From Rhodeus uyekii (Eukaryota; Chordata; Actinopteri; Cypriniformes; Acheilognathidae), in assembly GCA_037043235.1 (NCBI GenBank), contig JAWRVZ010000075.1, positions 2,691,501 to 2,755,500 of the forward strand: a DNA stretch of 64,000 nucleotides, read 5' to 3'. Below, piece by piece: positions 1 to 10,931 of this stretch. The number at the start of each line of letters is the position of its first letter. The first letter of the stretch is position 1. The notes beneath the pieces are model-generated. The model did no database searches and had not been told where the DNA came from. It saw nothing but the letters and a program-made list of their open reading frames with translations. Both the position numbers and the translations under genes were made by a program.

Positions 1-600
1 TGCTCTACGGGGAGCTTTTGGCCTTTCAATTGAGGGGCTTCCTTTTTCATTCTAATCAACAACTCGATATCAACGCGACAAAATATCCACCAACAGCAGA
101 AAAGTAGCGTTGAGGGGGGAAACTTTTCAGGGAATGCCTTTGCCAACACTTCTCACAATTCAGGCAGCCATTGTCTGCGGCGCAGGCTGTCGCCGAGTGA
201 CAACGCTCTCCCGGCGCATCCTGAAGTCAGTGCTTTTCAAGCAAACGGCGGTCCCTAATCATCGCGCGGAGGACGTCTGACAACAACTCCCGACAAATTC
301 GCCATTAAAATGAATAGTAACCATGAACAGAGGGTCTGTTTTGGAAGCATTTCCCTTTCTCCCTCTCTCCCTTTGGTGTACGTTCCCCGCTGTGTTGCAG
401 GTTTTGGCGTGAGAGTCGTCTTCCCTCACTTTATTTGTGCCACCAAACAGCCTTTGGTCCCACAAGAAGCTGACAGCCCTACGCTTCTGTTGCAAGTACA
501 CTGGGATGTCTCATTGTATTTAATGAAGGGAAAAACTGGCTATCTACTATTAATGAACTTGGAATATAAAAAATGCATCCTTTGCTGAAAACAACACAAA
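1..600. other. Repeat-poor intronic block
   Basis: This stretch is locally GC-richer than most of the window, with no recognisable repeat and no convincing ORF. Overlapping 80-92 codon frames on both strands have no recognisable protein character. It could be a conserved noncoding element, but nothing in it proves that. Confidence 0.3.
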
Positions 601-700
601 ACTGCTTGTATAAGGTAAAGCGGCGACTGGAGGGGGGCCAGAATCTAATGAAAGATCCATAGAATATTTGCTAGGGGAGGGAAGGTACATGAACATGTAA

Positions 701-1385
701 AGGTTTTTAAAGGGGTGTTTCACCCAAAAATTACATTTCTGTCATCAATTACTCGCTCTCATGTAGTTTTGAAACCACTATGACTTTCTTTCTTCCACAG
801 AACACAAAAGGTACATTTTTGAAGAGTATCCTGGTCGCTCTTCTCCATACAATGAAAGTGAATGGGGACTGGGAAACTCCAAATCGACAAAAAAAACACC
901 TTAAATGATGTTTTCTATGACTCATCCATTAAAAAAGACCTTGAATGTAAGTTATAGCTCAACCAAAAATGTTTATTCTTTCATCACCTCAATTCTATCC
1001 TACTTTTTCCTAAGAACCCAAAAGTTGAGCTTTGAAAGAATATCCTGGTCGAACTTATATTGAAAGTGAATAAAGTGGATAACTGGTAAACTCTAATATA
1101 TACAAAGAAAATATCAAATAAAAGACAAATGTTAAAAAAAAGTACCCTTTCCCCTGTTATATTATTACATTACCTTATTTCCCTTATTAAATTGACATAG
1201 ATTTGATTATTTTTATGTTTAAGGCAGTTCATTTTAAGCTGTTTACAACCCTATTTCTTGAATATTTAGATGGTTGGATCCCAACAATTCCTCTTTTGTG
1301 TTCAGTAGAAGAAAGTAAGTCATACAGGTTTGGAACGACTGTGAGTCGATGACTATAGAAGTTTAGTTTTTGGGTGAACTATACC
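701..1385. repeat. Degenerate palindromic MITE fragments (family A)
   Basis: Three broken pieces of the cypriniform 'agggatagttcaccca' MITE are visible. A left half with 'ggtgtttcacccaaaaatt' lies at about 701-890, another left half at about 950-1080, and a right half near 1285-1385 ends in 'tttgggtgaactatacct'. They are more diverged than the copy at 10635. No coding capacity is visible. Confidence 0.6.
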
Positions 1386-1654
1386 TATAAATGAAAGCAT
1401 TTAAAATAGTTATTCAGATAAAATATTGTCGTGAAGTGAAGTTCTCTGTCTGGTTTGATCTCACTGACTTCAATTGAATTCTTCAATGTCACTGACGTAA
1501 AATCTGTAGACCATCTAATGGTCAATCATCTCACCTTATTTGATTTATTCTGCTCATAAACTATCATAAGGCATCATTTGATTTTGTATAGAAGTTGTAT
1601 TGGTGCTTTTTGACATATTTACTTGCACATTTAATATGGAGATATTGTTATTGA

Positions 1655-2113
1655 CAGTGTTGGACAGTAACAAAGTATTTTTTACCTTGTTACTGCACTA
1701 AAAGGTATAGTTTAGCCAAAAATGAAAACTTTATCTTCATTTACTCTCTGTCAATTGTTCCAAACCTGTAAGTTTCTTTTTTCTACTGAACACAAAAGAA
1801 GAATATGGTAATCAGACATTTGACAATTTTTTTTGTCTCTCCAAACTATGGAAGTCATTGGGGTCCATCAACTGTTTGGTAAACGACAATCTTCAAAATA
1901 TCGTCTTTTGTGTTCAAAAGATTGATTTGGAACAATTGAGGGTGAGTAAATGATGACAGAATTTTCATTTTTGGGTGAACTATCCCCAAGTATTTTGGTA
2001 CTTTTATTCAAGTAAACTTGAAAAGGAGTACTTAAAACTTTTACTGGAGAAATAATTTATTAGGGTGTCTACTTTTACTCAAGTACTTGATTTGTGTACT
2101 TTGTCCATCGCTG
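1655..2113. mobile_element. Short inverted-repeat element interrupted by a MITE
   Basis: The left end reads cagtgttggacagtaac and the right end is its approximate inverse (gtgtactttgtccatcgctg). The interior is rich in 'acttttactcaagta' motifs, the style of a common fish nonautonomous DNA element. A family A MITE (1701-1986) sits inside it. Superfamily not assigned. Confidence 0.55.
1701..1986 (+). mobile_element. Family A palindromic MITE, nested copy
   Basis: It starts aaaggtatagtttagccaaa and ends with 'tttttgggtgaactatcccc', the expected inverted ends. The two halves are imperfect inverted copies (for example 'aacacaaaagaagaat' against 'tcgtcttttgtgttcaaaag'). Both flanks belong to the older element at 1655-2113, so this insertion is younger. 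Confidence 0.7.
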
Positions 2114-2190
2114 GATGTTGATACTGAGAAGATCCACCTTTTGTGTTCCACAGGAGAAAGGAAGTCATAAAAGTTTGTAAATGACATGAA
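2114..2190. repeat. Right-half fragment of family A MITE
   Basis: Contains 'ccttttgtgttccacagga' and 'gaaggaagtcataaaagttt', the usual right-arm text of family A, without the terminal repeat. It directly abuts the element ending at 2113. Confidence 0.4.
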
Positions 2191-2986
2191 GGAAAGCAAA
2201 CGAAAACATTCCCTTTTTCTTTCTCATCCAACGTTTGAAATCCGTTAAACTTCGCACTTGATGAGAAGTGTCTGGGATTTAAATCTCTTGGCATTATACA
2301 CACTCTTCAACATTTTTAAGGCATTTTCAAGTCTTCCAGATCCTAATTTTAGTAGTTGATTAAAAGCAGTCTATAGAAATGCGACGTCTCACACGGTGTC
2401 AAAATAACAAGGCTGACGTGCGGTCACAAAAACGGGTCGTGATAATCACTTCTTTTAAGTATTTGCATGTTCTCAAACTGGAAAAATCAATTAGAACCTC
2501 TGAATCCCATTACAATGTGAAATCCCTAAATAGACAGAGGAATAGATAAAAAGAGGAGTTATGTGTTCTCTGATCCAATACCCCATTTCTTTGTCTTTGC
2601 ATTCATCGGTACGTGCAGTCTTTTTTATATATGTCAGACAAGGTGACTGTGACAAAGGCCACACAAGGGCTTTGTTCATATGAAGCACAGAGGACGGGAG
2701 AATATGTCCCAGTGGATCTGTTTCCACCAGTACGTCCCCCCTGCTTTCATTTAGGACAGTGGCAAGCACTTCAGTACCTCAGCAGCTGTTTCAGAGGAAG
2801 TGAGGTGTTCCACTCTCTCACACCTCATTGTGTCCCGTGACATTTCTTAATGCCACGACTTTGTTCTTTTTCAGGATATTTTGAATGTCTAATTAGCATT
2901 ATGCATGCATTACAATTTAATGCGAGTCTTTTTGCATGTCTTTTAGTGTGCAATATAACAAGAAGCCATATAACATGATTTAGTCT
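2191..2986. other. Repeat-poor intronic block
   Basis: No gene or recognised repeat. The only notable motif is an inverted pair of T-box half sites at 2803-2825 (see findings). Overlapping 74-92 codon frames on both strands look spurious. Confidence 0.3.
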
Positions 2987-3305
2987 GTGGTCTAGCCGTT
3001 AATGCATGTGCTTTGTGATAGTTTGAGCCATGCATATTCCATATTGCATATTCAGACTGGATCCTATTCATGTTTTGATATAGTTTCCTGTCCTGTCTCA
3101 TGTTCCCTGTAAATAAAAGTGGCATAAAAGAGACTGAAACAAACTGAGTTGAAGTTTAGTGGTTTTAGCACATGCTCATGTGGCTGATAAAGATTTGAAT
3201 CTGGCTTGTGACCTTTTCCTGTATTTATTTCTTGATCTTCTCCACACAGTTTCCTGTATGTCTCACTTTCTCTGTAAAACAGCATGGCATGAAAAATCCG
3301 GTCAA
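2987..3305. repeat. Two adjacent degenerate copies of a tRNA-like repeat
   Basis: Two neighbouring segments (about 2987-3130 and 3148-3300) share the order 'gcacatg/gcatgtg', 'tttcctgt', 'tctca', then 'ctgtaaaa/ctgtaaataaa' and 'ggcat(a/g)aaa'. This resembles a fish repeat with a tRNA-like head and a 'gtcaaataaaggcaaaaa' type tail. Both copies are strongly diverged and the family is uncertain. Confidence 0.35.
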
Positions 3306-3429
3306 ACAAAATTAGCTAAATTTTGTTTGAATTCAGTCCGTGACATATCCTGCTCTTCCGTGCTATCTTTCTCTTTTCTTAGGTAGACTGTAAAAAAGTG
3401 CCAAACACTTAACAAATGTTACTGGAGTC

Positions 3430-3770
3430 TTTGCATTCTGTCTATCAAGTCTTTAGCAGATTTATTATTGACTGAACAAAAGAGATTAGATGACAGGTGG
3501 CAGTGCTCCTTTAAAAGGGTGGCCCTCGCTCTCTTTTTCTTTTTCTCTTTTCTCTTTTCCCACCACGTAAACATTCCCGGCTGTCATTCAATCAGGAAAT
3601 TTAAACCAAAGCCTGATGATCTTTCATTAGAAGGAGCCTGCTTGCTTGACTGCTCGAGTTCAGATGAGTGGGAGGGATGGGGGTTGAAGGGGCCGGCAGG
3701 GGCCAGTGCTCCTCCATCGGGGCTCAGAGGACGGTACAGGTAGAAACACTGTAGTGGCGTGACCAAGTGC
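3430..3770. other. Repeat-poor block with pyrimidine tract
   Basis: A CT-rich tract (about 3527-3560) is followed by balanced unique sequence with no recognisable repeat. The overlapping 91- and 71-codon frames on opposite strands are not convincing. Possibly regulatory. Confidence 0.25.
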
Positions 3771-3919
3771 TTCCATTTATTGGGAATGCTAAAAATCAAG
3801 CACTTTATTTGAATAACCAGTTAGAAAATCTAATATAGGGTCCATTATCTTTTGCTTCTTATGGATGTAACTGTAAATAATTATAAAACTTAAAAAAAGC
3901 AACTGTAAAATGATATACT

Positions 3920-3962
3920 GTGTGTGTGAGAGAGCATGTATATGTGTATATACTGATGTGTG

Positions 3963-4045
<83 letters not shown>
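3920..4045. repeat. (TG)n microsatellite
   Basis: A long TG run (core 3971-4043) with TA interruptions upstream. It directly precedes the TA target site of the pogo-like element at 4049. The reverse strand reads as a poly-Thr-His frame, an artefact of the repeat. Confidence 0.95.
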
Positions 4046-4047
<2 letters not shown>

Positions 4048-4048
4048 A

Positions 4049-4763
4049 CAGTAACACCTCGGGTTACGAGTGACTTTGTATACGAGTAAATCGGTGTACG
4101 AGCATTGTATCGGAGTGCGAGAAAATTTTTCCCTCAGCCACACGTATTTTTTTGTGTAAAAGTCCTACGCTCAGCATCTTCTCGCACATTTTTACTGGAA
4201 ATATCCTAACGACAGCCTCTCACAAAGCCCCTCACCCCTTCACTCGTTCATTCTCTCAGCGTCGCTCGGTTTGGTTCATCATTCACCACAGTGATACTTT
4301 TATAAGTGATTTTCAGCGGTTTTACCTCGTGTTGTTAACATTAATTGTGATGCTATTGTTCACGTAGTGAAATATATACGTACAGTACAGCATATAGACA
4401 ATGACCTCAAGATGAGTAAGAAAGAAGGGATAAAATTCTCCCTGTAAGCAGTAAAACCCTCCTCTCGTCTCCTTCACGCCAGCAGCGACGCTACTCACAG
4501 ATAAAGTGTGTTACAGTAAATTGTCAAGTATTTTTAGAGTTTAATTGTCAATTTTTAATTAGTATTTATATGAGATCTTAATGGTTATAATTTGAACTGT
4601 AATTAATAGGGTAAAAAAATATTTTAAAATGGGCATTTATGGTCATGTGGAACGAATCGAGTGATTTTTAGTGTATTCTTATGGGGAAAATTGTTTTGGT
4701 GTACGAGAATTTTGAGTTACGAGCTCTTGGAACGAATTAAACTCCTAAACCGAGGTATTACTG
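4049..4763 (+). mobile_element. Pogo/Tigger-like nonautonomous element, copy 1
   Basis: It starts cagtaacacctcgggttac and ends with the inverse (ctaaaccgaggtattactg), flanked by TA on both sides, as expected for Tc1/mariner-pogo elements. No transposase is visible. The interior has a TATA-like 'cttttataagtgatt' near 4300, a CT-rich segment at 4455-4480, and 'cagataaag' at 4498-4506 where copy 2 has a splice-donor-like 'caggtaaag'. Same family as the elements at 31147 and 39474. Confidence 0.8.
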
Positions 4764-4789
4764 TATGTATATTTACACACACACACAAA

Positions 4790-4965
4790 ATGTATTTAAT
4801 GTAAGTTGGAGTATGTAGAGTAAAAATAAAAGTGTGAATATATGGAATGAAATGAGTATATAAAATGAAACTTGAATATATAGAATCAGAGTGTGAATAA
4901 ATAAAATTACACTTGAATATACAGAATAAGAGCATGCCAATATGGAATGAACGTGTAAATTTGAC
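4790..4965. repeat. Degenerate ~21-bp tandem repeat
   Basis: About eight diverged units of the type 'gtgtgaatatatggaatga' follow one another. The reverse-strand translation shows a matching 7-residue rhythm (Ile/Leu/Tyr/Phe), as expected of a 21-bp period. Confidence 0.55.
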
Positions 4966-5894
4966 AGCACTTAATGAATAATGTGTAGCTAGTTATATCC
5001 TTGTTATCATAACAATAGCCTTCTGATCTCCATGACTTTAATTTAATTTTGTCAAATTCTTTGTTGAACTAGAAAGCTTTTTTGCAACAACTGGTTTTAA
5101 TCAAACGGTGGACCAGATCCTGGCTTGGCTCAAAATGGACCGAAAGACGTCATGACAATTACTGCACCATATTACCGTTTCTTTTAAAGGGAGCAGAGCT
5201 TCAAAATAACCGAGCGGTTCACACCACACGTGCTCAGGTGTGTTTATAACATCTTCTGATGATCCTCTAATATTTCTTATCTAGAGGCAAAAGGGCTTCA
5301 TTCAAGCTCTTTCCGTTCTGTGCGTGTTGTTTCTCTCTTGCTAAAGTGCCGCATGAAGAGCTGTTATTTTAACAACAGTGGTAGAGACACAGTAAACAGT
5401 CAAATAGACGGATACTTTCACTATAACACTGCAGAAAACAACAAGGCTGCAAATATAGTTATTTTTATCTGTTTATCAGGTTTGTTGAAACAAGACGTTT
5501 TTTATGTAATTATTATAATTGGATTTCTTTTTTTGTAACCCTAACCCCATCATCAAAACTTTGAAAATACTACCTCATGATAAGGGCGTTTTGATTATTT
5601 ATGTAAATATAAAAAGACTTCAAGAGCAAAACCAGTATCTTTTCTGTCACATCTTTCTACCTTACATGTGTGTCAAAATGTAAAAAGAATAATAGCTTGA
5701 TAAAACATGTGATATTAAGTTTTAATATTCTGGGCTCAACTGGTTAAATATTAACTATTTCTTTATTGAAAAATCTCAGATGCCGGTGTTTCGGCTCTGA
5801 GGACCCAATATCCTCATCTTTGTTGACTTTCTTGACTGCTTTCTCGACCTTTTTTTTCTTTTTAGTTTTACAACAGATGGAAATATAGAACTAT

Positions 5895-5960
<66 letters not shown>

Positions 5961-6170
5961 TTCAGACCTCTGCTGGGAAGTAAATTTAATTGAACTTTAA
6001 TTGAATATCTGTGGTTTAGAGTCTACATCCAGAGTCATCTTGAGGATCATATTTCCATTGTTCCAACTTTCTTAGTGCTTATGAGTAATCACATCTATCA
6101 AAATGTTACTAAAAAAATTATGCATAATTCTATTTATGAATCTCTTAGATAGAGATTGGCTGGAACAGCG
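4966..6170. other. AT-rich intronic sequence with (TA)n
   Basis: Mostly unremarkable unique AT-rich DNA. It includes a (TA)n microsatellite at 5899-5957 and a 14-bp perfect palindrome at 6116-6129. No gene seen. Confidence 0.5.
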
Positions 6171-6293
6171 TTCCTGTAGCTCAATCAGTAGAGCATTGGT
6201 GTTTACAACGCCAAGGTCATGGGTTCAATCCCAGGGAAAGTGATTCAGTGTGTTCCTTGAATGCAATGTAAGTCAGTCAAATGCATAAATGTA
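6171..6293 (+). mobile_element. tRNA-derived SINE, copy 1 (tail deletion)
   Basis: The head has a box A-like 'gtagctcaatcagtagagca' and a box B-like 'ggttcaatcc' (6222-6231). The usual tail 'gctttggataaaagcgtctg' is missing: 'gtaagtc' runs directly into 'agtcaaatgcataaatg', so this copy has an internal deletion compared with those at 44797 and 52704. It is not a functional tRNA because acceptor pairing is absent. Confidence 0.8.
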
Positions 6294-7284
6294 AAATGAA
6301 TGGCCCTCCAGGTAGAAACTGATACACAAATGCACATTCTGCATCACTTGTGGACAGTGTTCTGTGGCTTCCCTGTGAGGTGGAAGGCATGTTTCTTTCT
6401 GTACTAATGTTTGTCTAATAAGCAGGAACGTCCAGGACTGTGAGGTGCATTCAGTCTTCCGTTCTTCAGAAGAACGGTACTGAATAGCAGTTACCAGTAT
6501 TGCATCCGTCAAGGTTTTAATTAATTAGCTCCTCTTTACTTAGGATTACTGTTGCTAGATTTGTGCATCTTATTCATAGTTCAACATCTGTACACAACAA
6601 TCACACATGAAAAGCTCAAGATGCTGCTTTGCTGACCTCAGATTTCATTCAATATGTTTAATTCTATTTATTCAGACTTACCTTTTAAATATTCTCAGGT
6701 TTCATTACATAGATTCTGAATTGTATCGCATATATTCGAATACTCAAACTCCATATTATAAATAATCATCATAGTTTTATTCCATATATATTCAGAGTTT
6801 CCTTCCAGATTTATTATTAAAAGAATATCCCCAATTAACAAATTGATCACATTTGCATCACTTTCCTTGATACTAAATTTACACAAATATGTTTATTTGA
6901 ATTAACCAATCTGCATATTATATAATTAAATTGATTGATGTTTAATGAGCAGCCCCTATTTATTGGAAATTATTCAGTGGAGCATTTTTTGTAATTTTTT
7001 TTTTTTACTAATACACTGATTAAGAACAGATTCTTCTGTCAAGCTCTTGGGTTGGAGACACTTTTGGCAATTTACAGTAGGGATGCATGCAAAACTAGTC
7101 AACTAGTAGGTTAATTATTTCAAATGAATCGCTTATACAGATGTTTTTTTGCCTGTTCTGGGGGTTTCGTGGACTAGCTGGACAAAATATCTGTTTAAAC
7201 ATTGCGGAAATCAGTCGTGGCTCACATCCCTAATTTACAGTAGAATTTTGTAGTAGTAGAGGAGGAGGAGTCCAAGTCTTTAGC
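6294..7284. other. AT-rich intronic sequence, nothing recognised
   Basis: No repeat family, RNA gene or coding region could be supported. Short frames are punctuated by stops. Confidence 0.5.
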
Positions 7285-7345
7285 CCCTCCCGCTGCTCGC
7301 TCTCATTATCAGACTCTATAAAGCCTGATAATCATCGTCTGGATC
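7285..7345 (+). promoter_or_regulatory. Promoter-like cluster: GC-box, paired GATA sites, TATA-like motif
   Basis: A 'cccctcccgc' GC-box-like motif (7284-7293) is followed by TTATCAG (7306-7312) and CTGATAA (7325-7331), inverted GATA-factor consensus sites. Between them lies TATAAAG (7317-7323). This would suit an internal tshz2 promoter or an enhancer, but no transcript evidence is available from sequence alone. Confidence 0.3.
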
Positions 7346-7355
7346 CTAGTACAGC

Positions 7356-7508
7356 ATGATCCGGTTCACTGTGGCCAGAGAGGAAACAGGAGCTTGTGTA
7401 CGGGTGCAGAAGAAGAGTCTAGAGCCGTGTCTGTTTGAGGTAGAGCGGCCTCAAAGGAGCACTTCGATCACCAACGTTTGGCCGTTTACGGACCACAAAT
7501 GTTTATGA
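7356..7508 (+). other. Short open frame (50 codons) after the TATA-like motif
   Basis: An ATG about 33 bp downstream of the TATA-like motif opens a 50-codon frame beginning MIRFTVAREE and ending at a TGA at 7506. I do not recognise the peptide. The ATG is close to where transcription would start, leaving almost no leader. Its composition is less AT-biased than its surroundings. Most likely a chance frame in a GC-richer block. Confidence 0.15.
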
Positions 7509-8689
7509 CACAAATGGCGAAGGATCATTTTATAACAGATGAGGCCCTAGTGGCCATAAAGTACTTTTTTCAAACATAATTTTTAATATTTAACAACATT
7601 CGTTATAAAGAGGATTCCTTGATCCTTCTAAAAATGTCGGCTCATGTTTTTCATTTAATTGAAGCTAATATGTCCTTCCAAAGAATGTCGTTTGATGTGC
7701 AACAGCGGTCGGAGTGACTCCAAACGCTCCGGATCAAATCAAACCAACAATTGCTGTAACTTTCCCTGCGTCCTTCCTGAATTGTGAGACTCTTTCTGAT
7801 TATATTATACCATTAAATATTTAATGCGTGGGTATATAAAAGCAAGGCATTTATCTGCATGAATTGCTCCTGTTTAGTCAAGGAAGTAATGTGCTTTAAG
7901 TAACATCTCTGTCATGCATACAAAAATTAACGCTAATCTCTCCGCCGCCTGGTTTCCAGCCAGAGCCCTGGAAGAGGTTTTTGGAGCAGTCGATGTGTCT
8001 CTGAGTTGACACACACTCAGCATGAAAACAACACACAATACTTAACTGGAATGCTGAAATATTGTATAGTGATATGTCAATAATAGTATAGATTTAATTG
8101 TCTTAACATTGAAACTATACTGTAATATCTCGTTTTCAATTAATGAGAAGATCAATCCTCTGAGGTCTGAGGCTGTCGCTTATAAACAATTAATGGATGA
8201 AGTCTGATTACACTGTTTTAGCACAAACTCTGCAAAAATGTAAATGACGGCAGACGTAGATAAATACAATAATTATTATTATTTTAATTTATATTTTACT
8301 ATAAAATTGAGCATGCATAAAAATTTTTTTTAAATCATATTAAATGACAAGTTGATTTTTCCCACACTTTGTCTTGATAGAGTTTATTTAGATATTGTAG
8401 GTATTCAAGTATTTCATCGATCTTTATAGTAGAGGGGAAACTGTTGATGACGAACATGTTTTGGTGCTTTATACAGATCTGGTGTTTCTCATTTCTTGTC
8501 TGGGAGAATGTTCACACAGTGCTCTCTGTGTGCCTGTGGCGCAACACTGGGAAAAGATTTAATTGGACCTGTTAAGTATTAATTGACGTCACGTCAGCAG
8601 AGTTGTGTATTGGCACCTCGCAGTGCTTTAATTTACTAAACAGCCAAACATCCAACAGCATGCTAATTATGAATATCCCTATAGTTAGT
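7509..8689. other. Intronic sequence, nothing recognised
   Basis: Moderately AT-rich unique DNA without a recognisable repeat, RNA gene or convincing ORF. Confidence 0.45.
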
Positions 8690-9030
8690 TAAATATATAT
8701 ATTAAATATATAAATATAAAGTAAAAAAAAAAAATATATATATATATACGTATGCACACACAAACGCACACATATTTTTTTATATATATTCTTAATGTAT
8801 TTGAAAGAAGTCTCTTCTGCTTACCGTGGCTTCGTTTATTTAATCAAAAATGCAGTAAAAATAATTATATTTTGAAATATTATAACACATTTAAATAACT
8901 GTTTTGTATTTGAACATATGTTAAAATGTATTTTATTCCTGTGAAGGAAAAGCTGAATTTTCAGCGTCATTACTCCAGTAACATGATTATTTCAGTGTCA
9001 CATGATCCTTCAGAAATGATTTTTATCTCA
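8690..9030. repeat. AT-rich simple sequence and fragment of an old fish repeat
   Basis: After TA-rich simple sequence (8690-8790), the text around 8935-9025 carries 'gctgaattttcagc', 'actccagtaacatgat' and 'gtcacatgatccttcagaaat'. The same words occur at 14790, 29020 and 36620, so this is an interspersed repeat. Class not assigned. Confidence 0.55.
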
Positions 9031-9289
9031 TTTTATTTCATTTAAATAATATTAAAATTATTATGTCTAAGTAGCATAATAATGTCATAAATGTAGTTCT
9101 GGTTCAGTTTTAGTACTAACACTGAAAATTTAAATAAATTAAAAAAACATATAAAAATGGTGAAAGAGGTGCTAAAAATGACTGAAACAAACTAAAATTG
9201 AAATAAACTGAAAATATAAAAAGAAAAACTAATTACATGACATTATACGACATCCTATAGTAAAATGTGCAGTAGTAACTTTTGCAGTG

Positions 9290-9593
9290 TGAACGGTTGC
9301 TTTTGCATCTAGCATATTTCCTGTGCTTCGCTGCAGACGTGTTGGGAGTGGCAGGCTCTGGTAAATGAGAATGTCTTGCTGTTACATGCGATTTATCAAA
9401 GTCTCCGCGCGCCGCAGCTCGGCACGCCGCAAGACTCTTGAACTCTATTTAGGGCACAGTTAGGTAAACCCACAGTGATCTTGGCTGTCATAGCTTATGA
9501 CAAAAATCAATAGCCAAACCAGTGTGTCCAACAAAGGCCTGCCTGTGCAGTGCGACTGCAGTGGAGATTACAGCACTCACATGACCTGCTTCG

Positions 9594-9628
<35 letters not shown>

Positions 9629-10630
9629 CCTTTTTATGTGGGACACGAAAATCTTCCCTTTTCTCTCTCTCTCCCTCTTCGATTCCGCCTCTCTCTTTTT
9701 TAAAGCGTGGCATAAATCCGGGAGATGAAAATGTCATGGAGCAGGTTCATTTTGCAAAGAGGTTTTGATTGCCATGCGCGTGTAATTGATTGTTCCAAGG
9801 ACAGGGGGAAATCTAGAAATGTCATAACAGCCTCTGCTTAGGTCTCTCCTGCTGCTAGACAATCAATGAGAAGTAAAAAGAGCTATCGATCCATGCACGG
9901 CAAAAACTGTAGCCTGAGACGGCAAGGAGATCCGTGGCGAAAGTGGCACGGACCGCCAGAACTGTCAACAACGCCTCAGAATTAGAGGGTCTCCTGCGAC
10001 GCTAGCGTTACCTTTCGCATATTCGCGGCGGGCCGGAGATGTTGCAGCTGGCTCCCTGTTCGCCTGTGAACCGGTCGATGATAGAAATGTTACTGCTACG
10101 GGGGTAAATGTTTGATGATGTGCTGATAGAAATATTAGCATTAGGGCAGGCGGGGAAGCCGGCAAACAATTCGGTGGCATGGAAAATTAGAGAGTGACAG
10201 GAAAAGTTCTTGCACAAGGACTGCCTGAATGTTACGTTCATTCCTTGAGCTAATGCAAATCACCCCCCTGACTGAATGCTGACTGACAGATTTACCCCCA
10301 ACAGAACCTCACACGTCTCACAGGGGATGATTAGCCCTCTGCAGCGGCACGCTAAAAGGACACGTCCACCAAGAAAACTCCAGCGCCTCAGAAGTGCTAT
10401 TATTACGGTTACCCCTGTATTAGTGGAGAGTCTGTTACTGTGAGTTTCGCAGCATTTGTGAACTGTGTCTAATTCTGCTGCCGCAGTGGTTAGCGCACAT
10501 GATCCGGAGAGGGGCTTCTCCGCTAAATTTGCTTTTGTAATGGTGACCTGACAAGAATCCTTGTCCCTGTAAGCATCTGCCTTATTTGACTAGAATCCAC
10601 CATTTGTGGCATGAGCTCGATTGAGCACAT
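9290..10630. other. Repeat-poor, GC-richer intronic block (candidate regulatory)
   Basis: About 1.3 kb free of recognisable transposons apart from a (TG)n run at about 9597-9627. Composition is balanced, with locally CpG-rich text near 9405-9430. Frames of 68-77 codons overlap on the reverse strand and look spurious. It is a candidate tshz2 enhancer region by texture only. Confidence 0.35.
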
Positions 10631-10634
10631 GGCC

Positions 10635-10931
10635 TTAAAGGGCCAGTACAGCCAAAAATGAAAACCTCATGTTGTTATTCACCCTCATGTTGTTCAAAAC
10701 CTGTGTGAGTTTCTTTCTTCCGCTGAATACAAAATAAAGATATTTTGAAGATTGTGACCCCATTGACTTCCATAGTATTTTGTTTTCTCTCCATACTATG
10801 GAAGTCAATGGGGTCCATCAACTGTTTGGCTACCCGATATCTTCTTTTATGTTCAACGGAAGAAATAAATTCATACAGGTTTGGAACAACTTGATGTCAG
10901 AAATTTCATTTTGGGTGAACTATCCCTTTAA
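10635..10931 (+). mobile_element. Family A palindromic MITE, complete copy
   Basis: Inverted ends 'ttaaaggg' and 'ccctttaa' bound the element. Its centre is a hairpin: ccccattgacttccatagta and its exact reverse complement are separated by a short spacer. It is the best preserved family A copy here. It could fold into a long RNA hairpin if transcribed within the tshz2 intron. Confidence 0.85.

Noticed and set aside
3859..4143. 94-codon Thr/His-repeat frame
   Set aside because: Reverse translation of the (TG)n microsatellite plus the end of a pogo-like element.
4152..4367. 71-codon frame in the pogo-like element as a transposase remnant
   Set aside because: No helix-turn-helix or DDE-type motif could be seen. 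The element appears wholly nonautonomous.
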